DNA from: Synechococcus sp. J7-Johnson
GTDB taxonomy: Bacteria; Cyanobacteriota; Cyanobacteriia; PCC-6307; Cyanobiaceae
Direction: 5' to 3'
Assembly (NCBI RefSeq): GCF_024345795.1
Contig: NZ_JAGQBU010000013.1
Location: forward strand, 1 to 64,000
Length of the DNA stretch: 64,000 nucleotides
Part shown: positions 62,045 through 64,000 of the stretch, piece after piece
Layout: every line of letters begins with the position of its first letter
How positions within the stretch are numbered: the stretch's first letter is position 1
Position numbers and translations under genes: made by a program
Notes under the pieces: generated by a model
Told to the model about the DNA's origin: nothing
What the model saw: only the letters and a program-made list of their open reading frames with translations
Databases searched by the model: none

Positions 62045-62402
62045 CGGGCAAGAACCGCTTGATGAAGGCAGCCGCCGGCATGGGACCGCAACGGGGACTC
62101 CAGCTGCTGCTATCAGGAATCCGACGCCAACACTGCACCTCAAGGTGGGGATCGGTGCCGGGGGGAAGGCGCACCCGGTAGCGATACTCGGCATCGGCGG
62201 CCTGCTCGGGGCTGGCCAGGGGTTCAGCTTGCTGCTGGCTTCTCAGGAAGGCAACAAGGAACCCGGAGGCGTCAGCGGCTTCACGCAGGGCTGCCGCAAA
62301 GCGCCAGGCGGCTCCGGTGGGGTAGCCGTCGTGATGGAGGTAAACGTGGCGCTCAGGGTCGCCGGGAAAGCCGGTGAAAGAGAAGACGGCGCGGGTGGCC
62401 AA
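62031..62402 (-). CDS. Conserved hypothetical gene leading a BrnTA-type operon
   Basis: A 123-residue protein from TTG 62402: ATRAVFSFTGFPGDPERHVY, LHHDGYPTGAAWRFAAALRE and DAEYRYRVRLPPGTDPHLEV. Relatives are widespread and uncharacterised, as I recall. Its 3' end overlaps BrnT, and the damaged copy at 49.4 kb was also followed by BrnT/BrnA sequence, so it is a stable third member of this module. Confidence 0.75.
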   Translation of the reverse strand: MATRAVFSFTGFPGDPERHVYLHHDGYPTGAAWRFAAALREAADASGFLVAFLRSQQQAEPLASPEQAADAEYRYRVRLPPGTDPHLEVQCWRRIPDSSSWSPRCGPMPAAAFIKRFLPGDQL

Positions 62403-62429
62403 GGGGCTGAGGCTGCTGTAATCGCCAGT

Positions 62430-63025
62430 ACCACCGGTGTATCAGCAGCTCCGCCTGGGCCAGCACGGTCTTCACGGTGTCGACCTCCAGGATCCTCGGG
62501 GAGAGCGTGACCCAGATCGTCGACTCACCCTCAACGGCGTGACCAGCTACGCCCATGACCATGACCGCCTGTTGGGCGGCGTAGCCGCCACCGCACGCCG
62601 ATCAGCGGCTCGATCAAATACCGCGTGCTCACCCGTGCCCGAGGCCGCTGCGAGTGCTGCGGCGCGCACGAGCACCAGTGCGCCCTGGAGGTGGATCACA
62701 TCATCCCCAGAAACCAGGGAGGACCCGACGACCTCTCCAACTTCCAGGCTCTCTTCTTCCGCTGTAATGCCGGCAAGCGGGACACGGATCGCACCGACTT
62801 TCGCGGACTCCTCGCCAGCTACCAGCACAGGCAGGAGGGTTGTGTGTTCCGCGCGCTGGAGGGCAGCGACCGGATGCTGCTGGAGAACGAACTGGCGCTG
62901 TGCATCGCCGATGCCTACCCGGTGACGCCGGGCCACAGCCTGGTGATTCCTCGCCGGCACGTGGCGGATGGGCTGACGCTGCACCAGTCGGAATGGAACG
63001 CCGTGGTTGGAGCGACTCAAGTGAA
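62430..63025 (+). pseudogene. HNH-HIT gene piece (H15): HNH complete, HIT truncated
   Basis: 62430-62485 is shared with 49785-49830. Then come ILGESVTQI, a deletion, and from GTG 62625 an open frame with the complete HNH (GRCECCGAHEHQCALEVDHI, NQGGPDDLSNFQALFF, CNAGKRDTDRTDF) and the HIT start (MLLENELALCIADAYPVTPG, HSLVIPRRHVADG). Homology ends near 63010, before the triad. Confidence 0.85.
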
Positions 63026-63065
63026 GCGTACTCTGCTGCTTCCTGGCGCATCAGGAAACCAGATT

Positions 63066-63683
63066 TTATGTGCTCATTGCCTTTTCAATCCGGCGATCGG
63101 GAAGGAGCCACAGCACTGCAACCAGGACGTAGAGAGCACACGCCAGCCGGGAGTTGGCAAAGGCCAGTGGAATCGCCGCTGCATAGATCAACAAGGACAG
63201 CTTTCCTTTGAGATCACGGCCAAGGGCTCTGGCCAGTGTGGAGTCTTCTCCGTGATAAAACACAAGTGTGCGCGTGAGCGTGAAGTAGGCGACTGCAGCC
63301 AGTAGCAGAACGACGCCATAGAAGGCCACGGGCAGCGCCGCGAAATGATTTTCACCGATCCAGGCGGTGGCGAAGGGAAAGAGTGACAACCAGAACAACA
63401 GATGCAGGTTTGCCCACAGGGTTGAACCGTTCACGTGCTTGACTACTTGAAACAGATGATGGTGATTGTTCCAGTAGATGCCAACATACACAAAGCTCAG
63501 CACATAGCTGAGAAATGCTGGAATCAGAGCACGCATCGCAGCCAGATCCGGCTGATCCGGTGCTTTCAGCTCCAGCACCATGATGGTGATGATGATGGCG
63601 ATGACCCCATCACTGAATGCTTCCAGTCTGCCTTTGGGCATCTGGGGAGATCGTCTTTGTCTATTCACCATGGTTTCAAGCAT
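63066..63683 (-). CDS. TMEM175-family potassium channel-like protein
   Basis: A 205-residue protein with six membrane helices. GRLEAFSDGVIAIIITIMVL is the family hallmark (FSD motif in helix 1). Bacterial TMEM175 proteins are potassium-selective channels. ATG 63683 is chosen; ATG 63671 and 63641 are alternatives. First ordinary gene after the island. Confidence 0.88.
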   Translation of the reverse strand: MLETMVNRQRRSPQMPKGRLEAFSDGVIAIIITIMVLELKAPDQPDLAAMRALIPAFLSYVLSFVYVGIYWNNHHHLFQVVKHVNGSTLWANLHLLFWLSLFPFATAWIGENHFAALPVAFYGVVLLLAAVAYFTLTRTLVFYHGEDSTLARALGRDLKGKLSLLIYAAAIPLAFANSRLACALYVLVAVLWLLPDRRIEKAMST

Positions 63684-63720
63684 TCTTCAGGAACATCCTT
63701 GACCTGGCAGCGACTGGCCC

Positions 63721-64000
63721 TTACGCCGTTGAGGTGCGCTCCAGGGCCATCCGATCCCAATGGCCGAGATTGGCTGCGGCTTCATAGGTGCTCTGGAGAA
63801 ACGCAAGGAGGACGGCATCTGGATCACCAGCCTGCCTCACCACCTCATAGGGCAGGATGAACTCCTGCAGCTCCGAGCTATAGAATGCCTCCTTTGGTTT
63901 GACGGGGCATGCGCTGTATCCTTCAGGTGCAGGGTAACCATAGGCGTAGAAGACGGGCTCCTCAATTGAGCCTCCACCGGGCCAGAAGCCGCAACTGCTC
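63721..64000 (-). CDS. DUF5996 family protein, cut by the window end
   Basis: The C-terminal 92 codons lie in the window and end at TAA 63721. The frame reads FWPGGGSIEEPVFYAYGYPA, YSSELQEFILPYEVVRQAGD and FLQSTYEAAANLGHWDRMAL, matching DUF5996. The start lies beyond 64000. Function unknown. Confidence 0.8.
   Translation of the reverse strand, partial: SSCGFWPGGGSIEEPVFYAYGYPAPEGYSACPVKPKEAFYSSELQEFILPYEVVRQAGDPDAVLLAFLQSTYEAAANLGHWDRMALERTSTA

Noticed and set aside
42890-63025. CRISPR array or classical integron
   Set aside because: The repeated units are hundreds of bases of decayed coding sequence with variable spacing. No short regular repeats, attC-like sites, cas genes or integrase were seen.
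42890-63025. Insertion sequences as the cause of the repeats
   Set aside because: No transposase-like frame and no terminal inverted repeats around the leader or repeat B were recognised.
62625-63305. The 226-codon frame as a working HNH protein
   Set aside because: Homology ends near 63010 and the rest is antisense to the TMEM175 gene; the N-terminal domain is deleted.

Overview
The window is high-GC DNA from a picocyanobacterium of the Synechococcus/Cyanobium type. The evidence is a set of cyanobacterial marker genes: ntcA, ictB, ycf66, txlA, DUF3084, DUF3177, a NIL-domain ferredoxin, the sphR/sphS phosphate sensor pair and a PtrA-type Crp regulator. Genes are tightly packed, with many 1-14 nt start/stop overlaps and several GTG or TTG starts.

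From 1 to 41.6 kb the window is ordinary core genome. It holds a RuvX-like resolvase with DUF3084; ntcA with a candidate self-regulated promoter; dcd and thyX (nucleotide metabolism); txlA; a lytic transglycosylase; glmM with a GlcNAc-kinase-like gene; ictB; trmB; a FIST protein; a glycosyltransferase/glycogen-debranching-like pair; and ileS with ycf66. Then come tRNA-Leu(UAG) and hupE behind a cobalamin riboswitch, which points to HupE as a cobalt importer. A racemase/DUF1611 operon follows. A phosphate cluster (pstS, ptrA, sphR, sphS) carries 11-bp-periodic Pho-box-like repeats before pstS and before ptrA. After it lie an NDP-forming acyl-CoA synthetase/GNAT fusion, a histone-deacetylase-like hydrolase, a BASS transporter, a thioredoxin/CcdA pair, a ClC channel and a GH57 enzyme.

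From about 42 to 63 kb the character changes to an accessory island made almost entirely of toxin-antitoxin (TA) modules: VapBC types, Phd/PIN, MNT-HepT/HEPN, HicAB, ParE/addiction-antitoxin, TacAT, HigBA, DUF5615/DUF433, Fic, BrnTA and DUF4926/DUF6883. Between almost every pair of TA operons lies a piece of one repeated gene, always on the + strand. Reassembled from its pieces, that gene encodes an N-terminal helix-rich domain, an HNH nuclease domain and a HIT (histidine triad) domain. A conserved leader of about 50 bp, ending in a GAGGA ribosome site and ATG, precedes many pieces. The arrangement is a regular alternation of [TA operon, mostly - strand] and [leader + HNH-HIT piece, + strand], repeated at least fourteen times. 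No copy in the window is intact; the fullest (59718-60676) has a 14-codon loss in HNH and a one-base frameshift before the HIT triad.

Several TA families occur as one intact copy and one decayed copy. Where a module has decayed, the toxin is usually the damaged partner: HicA, Fic and HigB have internal losses over the catalytic region, ParE is frameshifted, HepT and VapC are truncated. The antitoxin often stays open. One decayed copy is exactly what recombination between 12-bp direct repeats would give.

The right edge returns to ordinary genes: a TMEM175-like channel and a DUF5996 gene cut by the window end. No transposase, integrase, rRNA or CRISPR array was recognised. All family names come from reading the sequence; no database search was run.
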